Below, in pieces: positions 36,323-44,920 of a DNA stretch of 64,000 nucleotides (the stretch's first letter is position 1; the number at the start of each line of letters is the position of its first letter). Below the pieces are notes generated by a model. It saw nothing but the letters and a program-made list of their open reading frames with translations. It had not been told where the DNA came from and made no database searches. This DNA comes from Nostocoides sp. HKS02 (GTDB taxonomy: Bacteria; Actinomycetota; Actinomycetes; Actinomycetales; Dermatophilaceae): assembly GCF_009707485.1 (NCBI RefSeq), contig NZ_CP046121.1:1302001-1366000 (forward strand), in the 5' to 3' direction. Made by a program: the position numbers and the translations under genes.

Positions 36323-37045
36323 TCAGGCCCCGCGGTCCGCTGCGAGGACGCTGTCCGCTCCGACGCAGAGGTCCACCCAGACGGGCCGGTGGTCGCTGGC
36401 GGCGACCAGGTCGCGGACGTCCAGCGTGACTTCCCGGTGCGGCAGGACCGTGAGCGTCGGCGACGCGAAGACGACGTCGAGGCGGCTCTGGGGTGAGTCC
36501 GCCGGGAAGGTCGGGGCCGGTGGCGAGACAGGCACGAGCGCCGAGGCGATCGAGGCCCAGGCCCGGCCCGTCTCCACTTCGTTGACGTCTCCGGCCAGGA
36601 CCACCGGCCCACCGGAGGCCACCGCGGCGAGGATCTGCCCGGCGTGCCGCTCGCGTTCTGCTGGGTCCAGGCCCAGGTGGATCGAGGCGACCACGAGGGG
36701 CTGGTGACCCGCCGGCCCGACCAGCGTCACGGCATACCCCCGGGTGCGCCGCATCGCGGGCACGGCCAGGCGCACGTGCTGGGACTGGGCGACGTGCACA
36801 CGGGGCGAGGTGAAGATCGTCGTGCCACCGCTGCCGCGGTGCCGACCCGACCAGGACATGCCGCACTCGGCGGCGAAGGACGACACCCGCCACGTCGAGA
36901 ACAGGCGTCGCGGCACCTCCTGCAGGCACAGGACGTCGGGGTCGATCTGGCGCACCACCCGTGCCGCCGCGGCTCGGTCGAGGGCCAGGTCCTTGAGGTT
37001 GTAGGACGCAACCCGCAACGAGCCCCCAGAGGCTCCTGGGCTCAT
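36323..37045 (-). CDS. Endonuclease/exonuclease/phosphatase family protein
   Basis: A 240-residue EEP-fold hydrolase: SYNLKDL (metal-binding Asn), LCLQEVPRRL (catalytic Glu), SIHLGLD, GDVNEVE (Asp/Asn) and the terminal ASDHRPVWVD (Asp-His). The family includes DNases, phosphodiesterases and phospholipases; the target is unknown. ATG 37045 overlaps the stop of the preceding ROK gene in ATGA, so it is the last gene of a coupled operon. Confidence 0.85.
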   Translation of the reverse strand: MSPGASGGSLRVASYNLKDLALDRAAAARVVRQIDPDVLCLQEVPRRLFSTWRVSSFAAECGMSWSGRHRGSGGTTIFTSPRVHVAQSQHVRLAVPAMRRTRGYAVTLVGPAGHQPLVVASIHLGLDPAERERHAGQILAAVASGGPVVLAGDVNEVETGRAWASIASALVPVSPPAPTFPADSPQSRLDVVFASPTLTVLPHREVTLDVRDLVAASDHRPVWVDLCVGADSVLAADRGA

Positions 37046-38034
37046 GCCTGCCCGGACTGCGCCCGCGCGAGCGCGTCGCTGCGCGCGAGGTCCGCCGCCC
37101 CGATCAGCCCAGCCTCGTTGCCGAGGGCGGCACCGACGATCGCTGCCTCGGGCCGGTAGCCGCGCCCCGTGAGCTGGCGCCGGAAGGTCGTGCGCGCAGG
37201 CTCGAGCAACAGGTCGCCGGCCGCGCTGACGCCGCCGCCGATGACGAACAGTCCCGGGTCGAAGGCCGCGGCCAGGTTGGCGATGCCCACCCCGAGCCAC
37301 TGGCCGATCTCGCCCAGCAGCTCGGTCGCCGTCGGATCACCCTCGCGCGCCGCCTCGGTGATCATCGGCCCCGTCAGGGCCGACGGCTCACCGTCGACAC
37401 GGTCCAGCAGGTCCGTCGCCATGGGGCTGCCCGCCGTCATCAGGGAGCGCGCCTCCCGCACCAGGGCATTGCCTGACGCGTACTGCTCCCAGCAGCCCTT
37501 GTTGCCGCACTCGCAGCGCTGGCCGCCGGGGACGACCTGCATGTGCCCGAACTCCCCCGCGATGCCGAACCGGCCGCGCATGATCTGGCCGTCGAGCACC
37601 ATCGCGCCACCGATCCCGGTGCCGAGGTTGACCATCACCATGTGCGACTCCCCCCGCGCCGCACCGAACCGCCACTCCGCCCAGGCCGCGGCGTTGGCGT
37701 CGTTGTCGACCGAGATCGGGACCGGCACACGCCGCTGCAGGTTGGCCTCGAGCGGCTCGTCCCGCCAGGACAGGTGGGGGGCGAACACGACGGTGGCGCG
37801 GTCAGCGGCCACGAAGCCAGCCGCCCCGATACCGACGGCCACGACCTCGCGCTGCGTGCCTGCGAGCAGCTCGCTGACCACCTCGACGATGGTGTCCTCG
37901 ACGACGTCGGGGCTCTTCGACCGGTGGGGCGTGTCGCGCCGGGCCCGCGCCACGACGACCCCGGTGGCGTCCACGAGCCCCCCAGCCACCTTGGTGCCAC
38001 CGATGTCGATGCCGACCGCGAGCGCCTCGGTCAT
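37042..38034 (-). CDS. ROK-family glucokinase-like sugar kinase (copy 1)
   Basis: A 330-residue ROK kinase. ATP-binding AVGIDIGGTKVAGGLV, catalytic region VDNDANAAAWAEWRFG, and the zinc motif CECGNKGCWEQYASG are intact. It probably phosphorylates glucose or a related hexose. About half its residues look shared with the adjacent copy, indicating tandem duplication. The start overlaps the upstream ROK stop (ATGA), and its own stop overlaps the EEP start. Confidence 0.88.
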   Translation of the reverse strand: MTEALAVGIDIGGTKVAGGLVDATGVVVARARRDTPHRSKSPDVVEDTIVEVVSELLAGTQREVVAVGIGAAGFVAADRATVVFAPHLSWRDEPLEANLQRRVPVPISVDNDANAAAWAEWRFGAARGESHMVMVNLGTGIGGAMVLDGQIMRGRFGIAGEFGHMQVVPGGQRCECGNKGCWEQYASGNALVREARSLMTAGSPMATDLLDRVDGEPSALTGPMITEAAREGDPTATELLGEIGQWLGVGIANLAAAFDPGLFVIGGGVSAAGDLLLEPARTTFRRQLTGRGYRPEAAIVGAALGNEAGLIGAADLARSDALARAQSGQA

Positions 38035-38987
38035 GACCCCACGCTCTCGGCGGCGAGGGCTGCGGCCCCGATCATCCCGGCGTCGTTGCCGAGGGAGGCA
38101 GGCACGATCTCGGCGACCGGGCGGTGGCCACGCCCCGTGAGCTGGCGACCGTATGCCGCGCGGGTCGGCTCGAGCAGCAGGTCGCCCGCCGCGACGACCC
38201 CGCCGCCGATGACGATCAGCTCGGGGTCGAGGATCGCCGCGACCGAGGCCGCGCCTTCTCCCACCCAGCGCCCGAGGTCGGCGAGCAGCTCGACCGCTGC
38301 GGGGTCCCCGGCCTGCGCCACCGTGGTGACGTGATGACCCTGGAGGTCGTCGAGGTCCCCGCCGCACGACTCCGCGATCGCGGCGCCGTGCAGGGCGCCC
38401 GAGGCCACGAGCTCACGAGCCTCACGAAGCAGGGCGTTGCCCGAGGCATAGACCTCCCAGCAGCCCCGGTTGCCGCAGCCGCAGCGGATGCCGTCGGGCA
38501 CGACCCGCATGTGGCCGAGCTCGCCGCCGATGCCGTAGGCGCCGCGCAGGAGCCGGGAGTCGATCACGACCCCACCACCGATCCCCGTGCCGACGGTGAT
38601 GAGGACCATGTCGTCGGCCTCGGTGGCCGCGCCGAAGCGGAACTCGCCCCACGCTGCGGCGTTGGCGTCGTTCTCGATGATGACCGGCAGGTCCACGAGC
38701 GCCTCGAGCCGCCGCTTCAGCGGCTCGTCGCGCCAGGCGAGGTTGGGCGCGAACAGGACCGTCGACCCGATCCGGTCGACGAAGCCGGCACAGGCGACAC
38801 CGACCGCGCGGACGTCGTCGCGACCGACCTGGAGCTCGCCCACCAGCGCGGCCACGTCGTGCGCGATCTGGTCGGGGTCCTGGGCAGGAGTGTCGCGGCG
38901 CGCCCGGGCAAGGATCTCGCCCGTCGCCGACACGACGCCGCCGGCGATCTTCGTGCCGCCGATGTCCACGCCGATCGTCACGCTCAT
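38031..38987 (-). CDS. ROK-family glucokinase-like sugar kinase (copy 2)
   Basis: A 318-residue ROK kinase with TIGVDIGGTKIAGGVV, IENDANAAAWGEFRFG and the zinc motif CGCGNRGCWEVYASG. A Gly/Asp insert (ESCGGDLDDLQGHH) near residue 210 replaces a helix of copy 1. It overlaps both neighbours by ATGA junctions, so DUF5304-like, two ROK kinases and the EEP protein are one translationally coupled unit. Two active-looking paralogues suggest different sugars or phosphate donors. Confidence 0.88.
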   Translation of the reverse strand: MSVTIGVDIGGTKIAGGVVSATGEILARARRDTPAQDPDQIAHDVAALVGELQVGRDDVRAVGVACAGFVDRIGSTVLFAPNLAWRDEPLKRRLEALVDLPVIIENDANAAAWGEFRFGAATEADDMVLITVGTGIGGGVVIDSRLLRGAYGIGGELGHMRVVPDGIRCGCGNRGCWEVYASGNALLREARELVASGALHGAAIAESCGGDLDDLQGHHVTTVAQAGDPAAVELLADLGRWVGEGAASVAAILDPELIVIGGGVVAAGDLLLEPTRAAYGRQLTGRGHRPVAEIVPASLGNDAGMIGAAALAAESVGS

Positions 38988-39490
38988 GGCGCCGCGCTCC
39001 CTCGTCGGTCCGACTGGGCGTGCTGGCCCTGCTGGTCAGGCTCGTCGTCGTCCTCGATGCGGATGTCCTGGACCCGGCTCGCGCCGGGTCGGGCGTCAGG
39101 TCCGCCGTCGCGGGTCTCCCGGTGGTGGGTGGCGAGGTCGCGCAGGGTCGTGGCCACCACCCCGGCGAGGTCTGCGAGCCGGTCGACCGTCTCGGGCCGC
39201 ACCGAACGCAGCAGGCCGATTCCCTGGCACACGGGGCAGAGCTGGCACACGACGGCTTGGCCGATGCCGTTCGCCGCCCCGCACGAGGAGCACCGCGCGC
39301 TGTTCGCCTGGGGGTCGGTGTGGGTCTCCGACTCGGGACCGGACTCGGGACCGGGCTCGGGACCGGACTCGGGACCGGGCCGCGCGGCATACGTGGCCTG
39401 GGCGGTGCTCGCCCAGCCACCGACGGCCTCGAGCAGGCGCGCGACCTCCTCGGCGACAGACCCCACTGGGGGACGTTCGTGCTCAACCAC
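38984..39490 (-). CDS. Small Cys-rich protein with acidic repeat region (DUF5304-like position)
   Basis: A 168-residue protein: helical N-terminus (VAEEVARLLEAVGGWASTAQ), a repeat region PGPESGPEPGPESGPESE, a zinc-ribbon-like block CSSCGAANGIGQAVVCQLCPVCQG and a charged C-terminus. In related actinobacteria a DUF5304 protein sits between the ArsA-like and ROK genes; assignment rests on that position and on memory. GTG 39490 has AGGAGG 9 nt upstream and overlaps the ArsA-like stop by 8 nt. Confidence 0.65.
   Translation of the reverse strand: MVEHERPPVGSVAEEVARLLEAVGGWASTAQATYAARPGPESGPEPGPESGPESETHTDPQANSARCSSCGAANGIGQAVVCQLCPVCQGIGLLRSVRPETVDRLADLAGVVATTLRDLATHHRETRDGGPDARPGASRVQDIRIEDDDEPDQQGQHAQSDRRGSAAP
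39330..39377. repeat. Four 12-bp tandem repeats inside the Cys-rich protein gene
   Basis: Units GACTCGGGACCG at 39330, 39342 and 39366 and GGCTCGGGACCG at 39354. In-frame, so each unit adds four residues of the Gly-Pro-Glu-Ser type; copy number could vary between strains. Confidence 0.88.
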
Positions 39491-40721
39491 GCGGCCAGAC
39501 CTCCTCGTCGGGGACGAATCGCACCCGCAGCAGTCCATCGCGCACGGAGGCACCCTCGACCACGCATCGTTGCAGAGCCGCCGGCAACGTGAGCACCCGG
39601 CGGTGCTCACCCACCGCGACGAGCAGCTCGTCGTCGCGGCGCTTCAGGCCGATGTCGGCTGCGTGGGCGAGCGGCAGGGGCAGGGTCAGCCGGAAGCCCT
39701 CCTCGGTGCGCTCGACCGTGAGGCCCCGATGGGTGACCGGCGCCAACAGGTCGTCACCCCCACCAGCGCCACCGCCACCAGGTTCCGCCAGGCCGTCCTG
39801 TGCGGCCGCGAGCTCGGCCAGGGCGGCCACCCCGATCGGCTCCGTGGGCAGGTAGGGCGTCACCACGATGGGCAGCCCGGCGAACGACTCGCGCACCTCG
39901 ACCAACCCCGTCTGCTGGGCGGCGTTCCACGCGCTGCGCCACGGATCGCGCCCCCGGCCCGGCGCGGCCTCCGGAAAGACCCGGTTGACGATCACCGCGT
40001 CGACGACGAAGCCGTAGAGCGACAGGGACGTCCAGGTGCGGCGCGACTCGGCAATCACCACCCGCTCGGGGGTGAGGACGAGGCGCACCGAGGTCTGGTC
40101 GCCGGTGAGCAGGCGGTGGACCTCGCGCATCTGGCGGTGCCAGCCGGTGACGGCGTCGATGACCGCGGGGTCCGGCAGCGGCACCCCCGCTGCGGCGACG
40201 GCAGCGGGCCGCAGCGTGCGGAGCAGCCCACGCTGCGCCGGCAGTAGGCGCTCGAGGTGCCAGGCGAGCGCCTCGGGCAGGGCGAGCAGCCGCAGGGTCT
40301 CGGCGGTCGGCGCGCAGTCGACGACCACGAGCTCCCACCGCCCGGACTCGACCTGTGAGCGCAGCTCGAGCAGCGCCGCGACCTCCTCGGCGCCGGGCAG
40401 CCGGGTGAGCTCCTCGGCGACCACCGTGTCGATGCCCAAGGTGCCGAGGGCAGAGAGCAGGTAGTCCTGCACGACGCGCCAGGAGTCACCCAGCAGGTGG
40501 GGCGGGCTGACCTGGAGAGCGGACAGGTGCGGCTCGACCTCGACGGGCGTGCCCGCTGCGGGACCACCGAGGTCGACGTCGAGGGCGTCGCCGAGCGAGT
40601 GGGCGGCGTCGGTGGACATGACGAGGGTCGTCACGCCAGAGCGCGCCGCGCGAACGGCCGTCGCGGCAGCCGTGGTCGTCTTGCCGACTCCGCCCTTGCC
40701 GGTGAACAGGATGACGCGCAT
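39483..40721 (-). CDS. ArsA/TRC40-like anion-transporting ATPase family protein
   Basis: A 412-residue deviant-Walker ATPase: FTGKGGVGKTTTAAATAV at the N-terminus, switch region STDAAHSLGDAL and VVVDCAPTAETLRLL. Actinobacterial members such as Rv2184c are not shown to move arsenite; membrane-protein or lipid-related roles are possible. A C-terminal beta-domain (LTVERTEEGFRLTLPLPLA) resembles a small heat-shock-like or ArsA HSP20-like domain. ATG at 40721. Next to a START-like protein as in M. tuberculosis (Rv2184c-Rv2185c). Confidence 0.85.
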   Translation of the reverse strand: MRVILFTGKGGVGKTTTAAATAVRAARSGVTTLVMSTDAAHSLGDALDVDLGGPAAGTPVEVEPHLSALQVSPPHLLGDSWRVVQDYLLSALGTLGIDTVVAEELTRLPGAEEVAALLELRSQVESGRWELVVVDCAPTAETLRLLALPEALAWHLERLLPAQRGLLRTLRPAAVAAAGVPLPDPAVIDAVTGWHRQMREVHRLLTGDQTSVRLVLTPERVVIAESRRTWTSLSLYGFVVDAVIVNRVFPEAAPGRGRDPWRSAWNAAQQTGLVEVRESFAGLPIVVTPYLPTEPIGVAALAELAAAQDGLAEPGGGGAGGGDDLLAPVTHRGLTVERTEEGFRLTLPLPLAHAADIGLKRRDDELLVAVGEHRRVLTLPAALQRCVVEGASVRDGLLRVRFVPDEEVWPRG

Positions 40722-40748
40722 GGGGTGGGCCGACCCGGGAGCCGCGGC

Positions 40749-41195
40749 CTAACCCTCGACGCGCTTCTTGAGCGACTTCAGGGCCGTGTCGATGATGACC
40801 TTCTCGGCCTTGCGCTTGACCATGCCCAGCATGGGGATCTTGACGTCGACCGCGAGGCGGTAGGTCACGGTCGTCGCGTCCGCGCCCTTGGCGGCGAGGG
40901 TGTAGGAGCCGTTCATCGACTTCAGGACGGTCGCCTCCACGAGGCTCCACGACACCACCCCGGTGCCGTCCTCGTGGACGTCCCAGTCGTAGTCGAGGGT
41001 GTACGTGTCCTTGATGGCCCCGGCGTCGAGGGTGAACTGCACCTGGTCGGCCCAGCCGTCGCCCTCCTCGGTGAGGACCTGCACCTTCGTCACCTCGGTG
41101 GCCCACTGCGGGTAGCTGTCGAAGTCGGCGATGACGTCCAGGACCTCGCCCGGTGCAGCGGCGATGTCGATACTGGACTCGGTGCGGTCGGCCAT
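40749..41195 (-). CDS. SRPBCC (START-like) family protein, Rv2185c-like
   Basis: A 148-residue START/Bet v1-fold protein starting MADRTESSIDIAAAPGEVLDVIADFDSYPQWATEV, shown here only as the cyclase/dehydrase signature, and ending in a basic helix KVIIDTALKSLKKRVEG. Such folds bind lipids or other hydrophobic ligands. TAGCCT (complement of 41203-41208) lies 7 nt before the ATG, suggesting a leaderless start. Upstream of the ArsA-like ATPase by 27 nt. Confidence 0.85.
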   Translation of the reverse strand: MADRTESSIDIAAAPGEVLDVIADFDSYPQWATEVTKVQVLTEEGDGWADQVQFTLDAGAIKDTYTLDYDWDVHEDGTGVVSWSLVEATVLKSMNGSYTLAAKGADATTVTYRLAVDVKIPMLGMVKRKAEKVIIDTALKSLKKRVEG

Positions 41196-41222
41196 GCGCG
41201 GAAGGCTACAACCCCGGGCCTT

Positions 41223-41573
41223 TCACGGACGACCGGCTTCCAGTCGGTCCTTCAGTCCGTGCACCGCCCGCTTCCACCGCAACGTATGCCGGGTGCCCAC
41301 GTCGCGGGGTGCGCGCGCACCCCGGGTGCCGCGGACGTACTGGTGGACGATCGCGCCGTCGCGAAACGGCTCGATCCAGACCTCGAGCTCACCGTCGACC
41401 TGTCCCGTCACGGCCCAGCGGACGCCCTTGACGCCCCGGTCGCGCACCACCGCCAGCTCCAGGTGCGGCCAGACCTGGGCAAGCCACCGGGTGTCGGCGA
41501 ACTGCTCGCGGATCACCGCGGGCGCCGCCCGGATGAAGGTGTCGTCCACCACGTCCACCCGCATCCGTGACAT
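41223..41573 (-). CDS. Second small SRPBCC/polyketide-cyclase-like protein
   Basis: A 116-residue START-like protein: VDVVDDTFIRAAPAVIREQF, WPHLELAVVRDRGVKGVRW and a C-terminal helix RHTLRWKRAVHGLKDRL. Similar layout to the preceding SRPBCC gene and likely part of the same transcript (27 nt apart). Ligand unknown. Confidence 0.75.
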   Translation of the reverse strand: MSRMRVDVVDDTFIRAAPAVIREQFADTRWLAQVWPHLELAVVRDRGVKGVRWAVTGQVDGELEVWIEPFRDGAIVHQYVRGTRGARAPRDVGTRHTLRWKRAVHGLKDRLEAGRP

Positions 41574-41697
41574 CTGGCGTTCCTCGATCGTTTCGACGTG
41601 GCGCGAGCCGCATGTGAGTTACGACGCGTCCTCGCCGGGTCAAGATACTCCTCGGTAGGATCTGCCCGAGGCACCCGCGTACGTCAAAGGAGACTCT

Positions 41698-43497
41698 GTG
41701 CAGGAACACGTCGCACCCCCACTCGTCGCGCCGACGACCGAAGGCAGCCTGGCTGACCTGCCCGCCCGCAACGCGGCCACGAATCCCGGCGCCATCGCGT
41801 TCTCGCGCAAGGAGGGTGGCCAGTGGGTCGACGTCACCGCCGGTCAGTTCAACGAGGACGTGCGGGCCCTGGCGAGGGGCTTCATCGCGGCGGGCATCGT
41901 CCCCGGCGACCGCGTCGCCATCATGTGCAAGACGCGCTACGAGTGGACCCTCACCGACTTCGCGATCTGGACCGCGGGAGCGGTGACCGTCCCGATCTAT
42001 GAGACGTCCTCCGCCGAGCAGGTGAGCTGGATCCTGGCCGACTCGGGGGCGCGGGGCATCATGCTCGAGACCCCCGCCCACCTGGCAGCACTCGACGAGA
42101 GCCGCGCCCAGCTGCCCGACCTGCACCACGTCTGGCAGGTCGACGGCGGCTCGATCGACGAGCTCAAGGCCGCTGGTGCGGGGGTGTCCGACGAGGACCT
42201 CGCGGCGGCGACCCGAGGGGTCAACCGGGCCTCGACAGCCACGATCATCTACACCTCGGGCACGACCGGCCGCCCCAAGGGCGTCCTGCTGACCCACGAC
42301 AACTTCCTGGCCCTGGCCGACAACGCGCTGGCCAAGCTCGAGTCGGTCGTCAAGGCCGAGGGCTCGTCCACGCTGCTGTTCCTGCCGCTCGCCCACGTGT
42401 TCGCCCGGTTCATCCAGGTCCTCTGCGTGGCGGGCGAGGCCAAGATGGGCCACAGCGCCGACATCAAGAACCTCCTCGCCGACTTCGGCGACTTCAAACC
42501 GACGTTCATCCTCTCGGTGCCCCGCGTCTTCGAGAAGATCTACAACTCCGCCGAGGCCAAGGCGACCGCCGACGGCAAGGGCAAGATCTTCGCCGCCGCC
42601 GCCGCCACGGCCATCGCTTGGTCCACCGCCCAGGACACCGGCGGCGCCGCACTCGGGCTCAAGGTCCGGCATACGGTGTTCGACAAGCTCGTCTACAGCA
42701 AGCTGCGCGCGGCGATGGGTGGCCAGGTCCTCTACGCCGTCTCGGGCGGGGCGCCGCTCGGCACCCGGCTCGGGCACTTCTTCCGCGGCATCGGGGTGAC
42801 GGTCCTCGAGGGCTACGGCCTCACCGAGACCACCGCCCCAGCCACGGTCAACGTCCCCGACCGCGTCAAGATCGGCACCGTCGGGGCTCCCCTGCCGGGC
42901 GTCGGCATCCGCATCGCCGACGACGGCGAGATCCTCATCAAGGGCAACAACGTCTTCGCGAGCTACCACAACAACGCCGAGGCGACCGCCGGAGCCATGG
43001 TGGACGGCTGGTTCCACACCGGTGACATCGGCGAGCTCGACGAGGACGGCTACCTCAAGATCACCGGCCGCAAGAAGGAGCTGCTCGTCACCGCCGGCGG
43101 CAAGAACGTCGCCCCGGCCGTGCTCGAGGACCGCCTGCGCGCCCACCCGCTGGTGTCCCAGTGCATCGTGGTCGGCGACCAGAAGCCGTTCATCGCCGCC
43201 CTGATCACCCTCGACGAGGAGATGTACCCCGGGTGGGCCAAGAACAACGGCATCCCCGAGGTCACCTTCGAGCAGGCGCGCACCGACGAGACCGTCCTCG
43301 CCGAGCTCCAGCGCGCGGTCGACGACGCCAACAAGGCCGTCTCCAAGGCCGAGGCGATCCGCAAGTTCGCCGTCCTCGAGGGCGACTTCACCGAGGAGAA
43401 CGGCTACCTCACGCCGAGCCTGAAGCTCAAGCGGAACATCGTCATGAAGGACTTCAGCGACCAGGTGGAGGCCCTGTACTCGGGCGCCAAGGAGTGA
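41698..43497 (+). CDS. Long-chain fatty acid-CoA ligase (FadD15-like)
   Basis: A 599-residue AMP-forming ligase. ATP-binding motif TIIYTSGTTGRPKGVLLTHD, adenylation motif GYGLTETTAP and the hinge GWFHTGDIGELDEDGYLKIT followed by GRKKELLVTAGGKNVAP are intact. It activates long-chain fatty acids to acyl-CoA; the match in size and position is to FadD15 (Rv2187). GTG 41698 with AAAGGAGA 5 nt upstream; a TAGGAT hexamer about 35 nt upstream may be its -10. Confidence 0.92.
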   Translation: MQEHVAPPLVAPTTEGSLADLPARNAATNPGAIAFSRKEGGQWVDVTAGQFNEDVRALARGFIAAGIVPGDRVAIMCKTRYEWTLTDFAIWTAGAVTVPIYETSSAEQVSWILADSGARGIMLETPAHLAALDESRAQLPDLHHVWQVDGGSIDELKAAGAGVSDEDLAAATRGVNRASTATIIYTSGTTGRPKGVLLTHDNFLALADNALAKLESVVKAEGSSTLLFLPLAHVFARFIQVLCVAGEAKMGHSADIKNLLADFGDFKPTFILSVPRVFEKIYNSAEAKATADGKGKIFAAAAATAIAWSTAQDTGGAALGLKVRHTVFDKLVYSKLRAAMGGQVLYAVSGGAPLGTRLGHFFRGIGVTVLEGYGLTETTAPATVNVPDRVKIGTVGAPLPGVGIRIADDGEILIKGNNVFASYHNNAEATAGAMVDGWFHTGDIGELDEDGYLKITGRKKELLVTAGGKNVAPAVLEDRLRAHPLVSQCIVVGDQKPFIAALITLDEEMYPGWAKNNGIPEVTFEQARTDETVLAELQRAVDDANKAVSKAEAIRKFAVLEGDFTEENGYLTPSLKLKRNIVMKDFSDQVEALYSGAKE

Positions 43498-43513
43498 CCT
43501 CTACGGTCTAGGC

Positions 43514-44920
43514 ATGCCCGCAGGCACCCGCCGCCCGTTTTCGCGCCCGTCATCGGCGAGCGCGACGACACCGGACGCCGCGCCGACGCCGGACGCCACG
43601 ACACCGAGCGCCAGGGGCACCGCCGTTGCAGCCATCGCCTTCGCGGTGGCCTGGCTGGTGTTCTTCACCGTCCTGCAGTGGAGTGTCGTGCGCTACCGCG
43701 TCCCGATCGTGGTCGCCCTCACCGCGGCCACGGTGGCCCTCGCGCTCTGGCAGTGGCTGGGGTGGCGGGTGCAGGTCACCCGCTCCGCGGTCGCGCTGAT
43801 GCTGGCCGGGTCCGCGCTCGCGACCCTGACGGTGCCGCTGTTCAGCTACCTGGCTCCCACAGGCCTGGCCGTGGCCACGACGATCCTCGTCGCCGGACCA
43901 CTGCTCTGCGCCGCCCTGCTCACCGCCTGCGGCCCGCGCGCCCACGCCGTGCACCTCGCGGCCGGCGTCGCAGCCGTGCTGGCGTATGCCGCATGCGCGG
44001 CGACGGCGATCATCTCCTCGCCGCATCCGCGCATCGACGTCTGGGTCACCCTGCAGCAGGCGTCCGATGGCATGGCTCGCGGCGAGAACTTCTACGCGAT
44101 GACCTGGGTCGGGTCGCCCGGCATCAAGGACGCGTTCACCTACCTGCCCTGGACGGCGGTGCTGCTCGCCCCCGGGCGCTGGCTGCTCGGCGACGTGCGC
44201 TGGGCGCTGGCCGGCTGGATGATCATCGGCGTCGCCGGGGTCTGGCTGCTGGCCCGCTCCGCACCGAGGCGGGACGGGTCCCCCGCCCCCGCCGCGACCT
44301 GGCCGTGGACGGCCGCGGCAGGCACAGCGCTGCTGCTCTTCGCCCCGGGCACCCTCACCCAGCTCGACCAGGCGTGGACCGAGCCGCTGCTGTTCGCGGC
44401 GATGGTGTGGTGGGCGGTGCTCGTCCAGCGAGGCAAGCCGTGGTGGGCCGTGCTCCCCCTCGCGCTCGCCTGTGCCAGCAAGCAGCACTTCGCCGTGCTC
44501 CTGCCCATCCTGCTGCTGTGGCGGCCGTTCGGGTGGCGTCGCACGCTCGCGACCGGCGCGCTGACCGGGGTGCTCATCGCCCCCTGGGTGATCGCCAGCC
44601 CGCCGGACTTCGTCCACGACACCATCACGCTGCTCGTGTCGTTCCACCCGATCAAGTTCGCCAACACCCTCTACCTGTTGGCGCTCAACACCTTCGGAGT
44701 CACGTTGCCGTTCTACGTCACCGGGCTGGTGGTGCTCGGTGCGCTGGGCGCCATCTGCTGGACCGTGCACCGGCGCCAGCCCCCGCTCGCCGAGGTGGTG
44801 CGGTGGCTCGCGCTCATGCTCCTGGTCGCGAACCTCGTGAACAAGCAGGCGTTCTACAACCAGTTCTGGCTCGTCGGCGCGCTCGTCGTGTTGTCGCTCA
44901 CTATGCGGCCAGCGACCTGA
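43514..44920 (+). CDS. GT87-like polytopic glycosyltransferase (mannosyltransferase family)
   Basis: A 468-residue protein with a disordered Pro/Thr N-terminus and about 10-12 membrane helices. A loop after the third or fourth helix (SPHPRIDVWVTLQQASDGMARGENFY, described in part) and the FTYLPWTAVLLAPGRWLLGD segment fit the polyprenol-phosphate-mannose-dependent GT-C enzymes (GT87; compare Rv2181). TACGGT lies exactly 6 nt before the ATG, suggesting a leaderless transcript. Its 3' end overlaps the convergent lipoprotein gene by 20 nt. Confidence 0.78.
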   Translation: MPAGTRRPFSRPSSASATTPDAAPTPDATTPSARGTAVAAIAFAVAWLVFFTVLQWSVVRYRVPIVVALTAATVALALWQWLGWRVQVTRSAVALMLAGSALATLTVPLFSYLAPTGLAVATTILVAGPLLCAALLTACGPRAHAVHLAAGVAAVLAYAACAATAIISSPHPRIDVWVTLQQASDGMARGENFYAMTWVGSPGIKDAFTYLPWTAVLLAPGRWLLGDVRWALAGWMIIGVAGVWLLARSAPRRDGSPAPAATWPWTAAAGTALLLFAPGTLTQLDQAWTEPLLFAAMVWWAVLVQRGKPWWAVLPLALACASKQHFAVLLPILLLWRPFGWRRTLATGALTGVLIAPWVIASPPDFVHDTITLLVSFHPIKFANTLYLLALNTFGVTLPFYVTGLVVLGALGAICWTVHRRQPPLAEVVRWLALMLLVANLVNKQAFYNQFWLVGALVVLSLTMRPAT

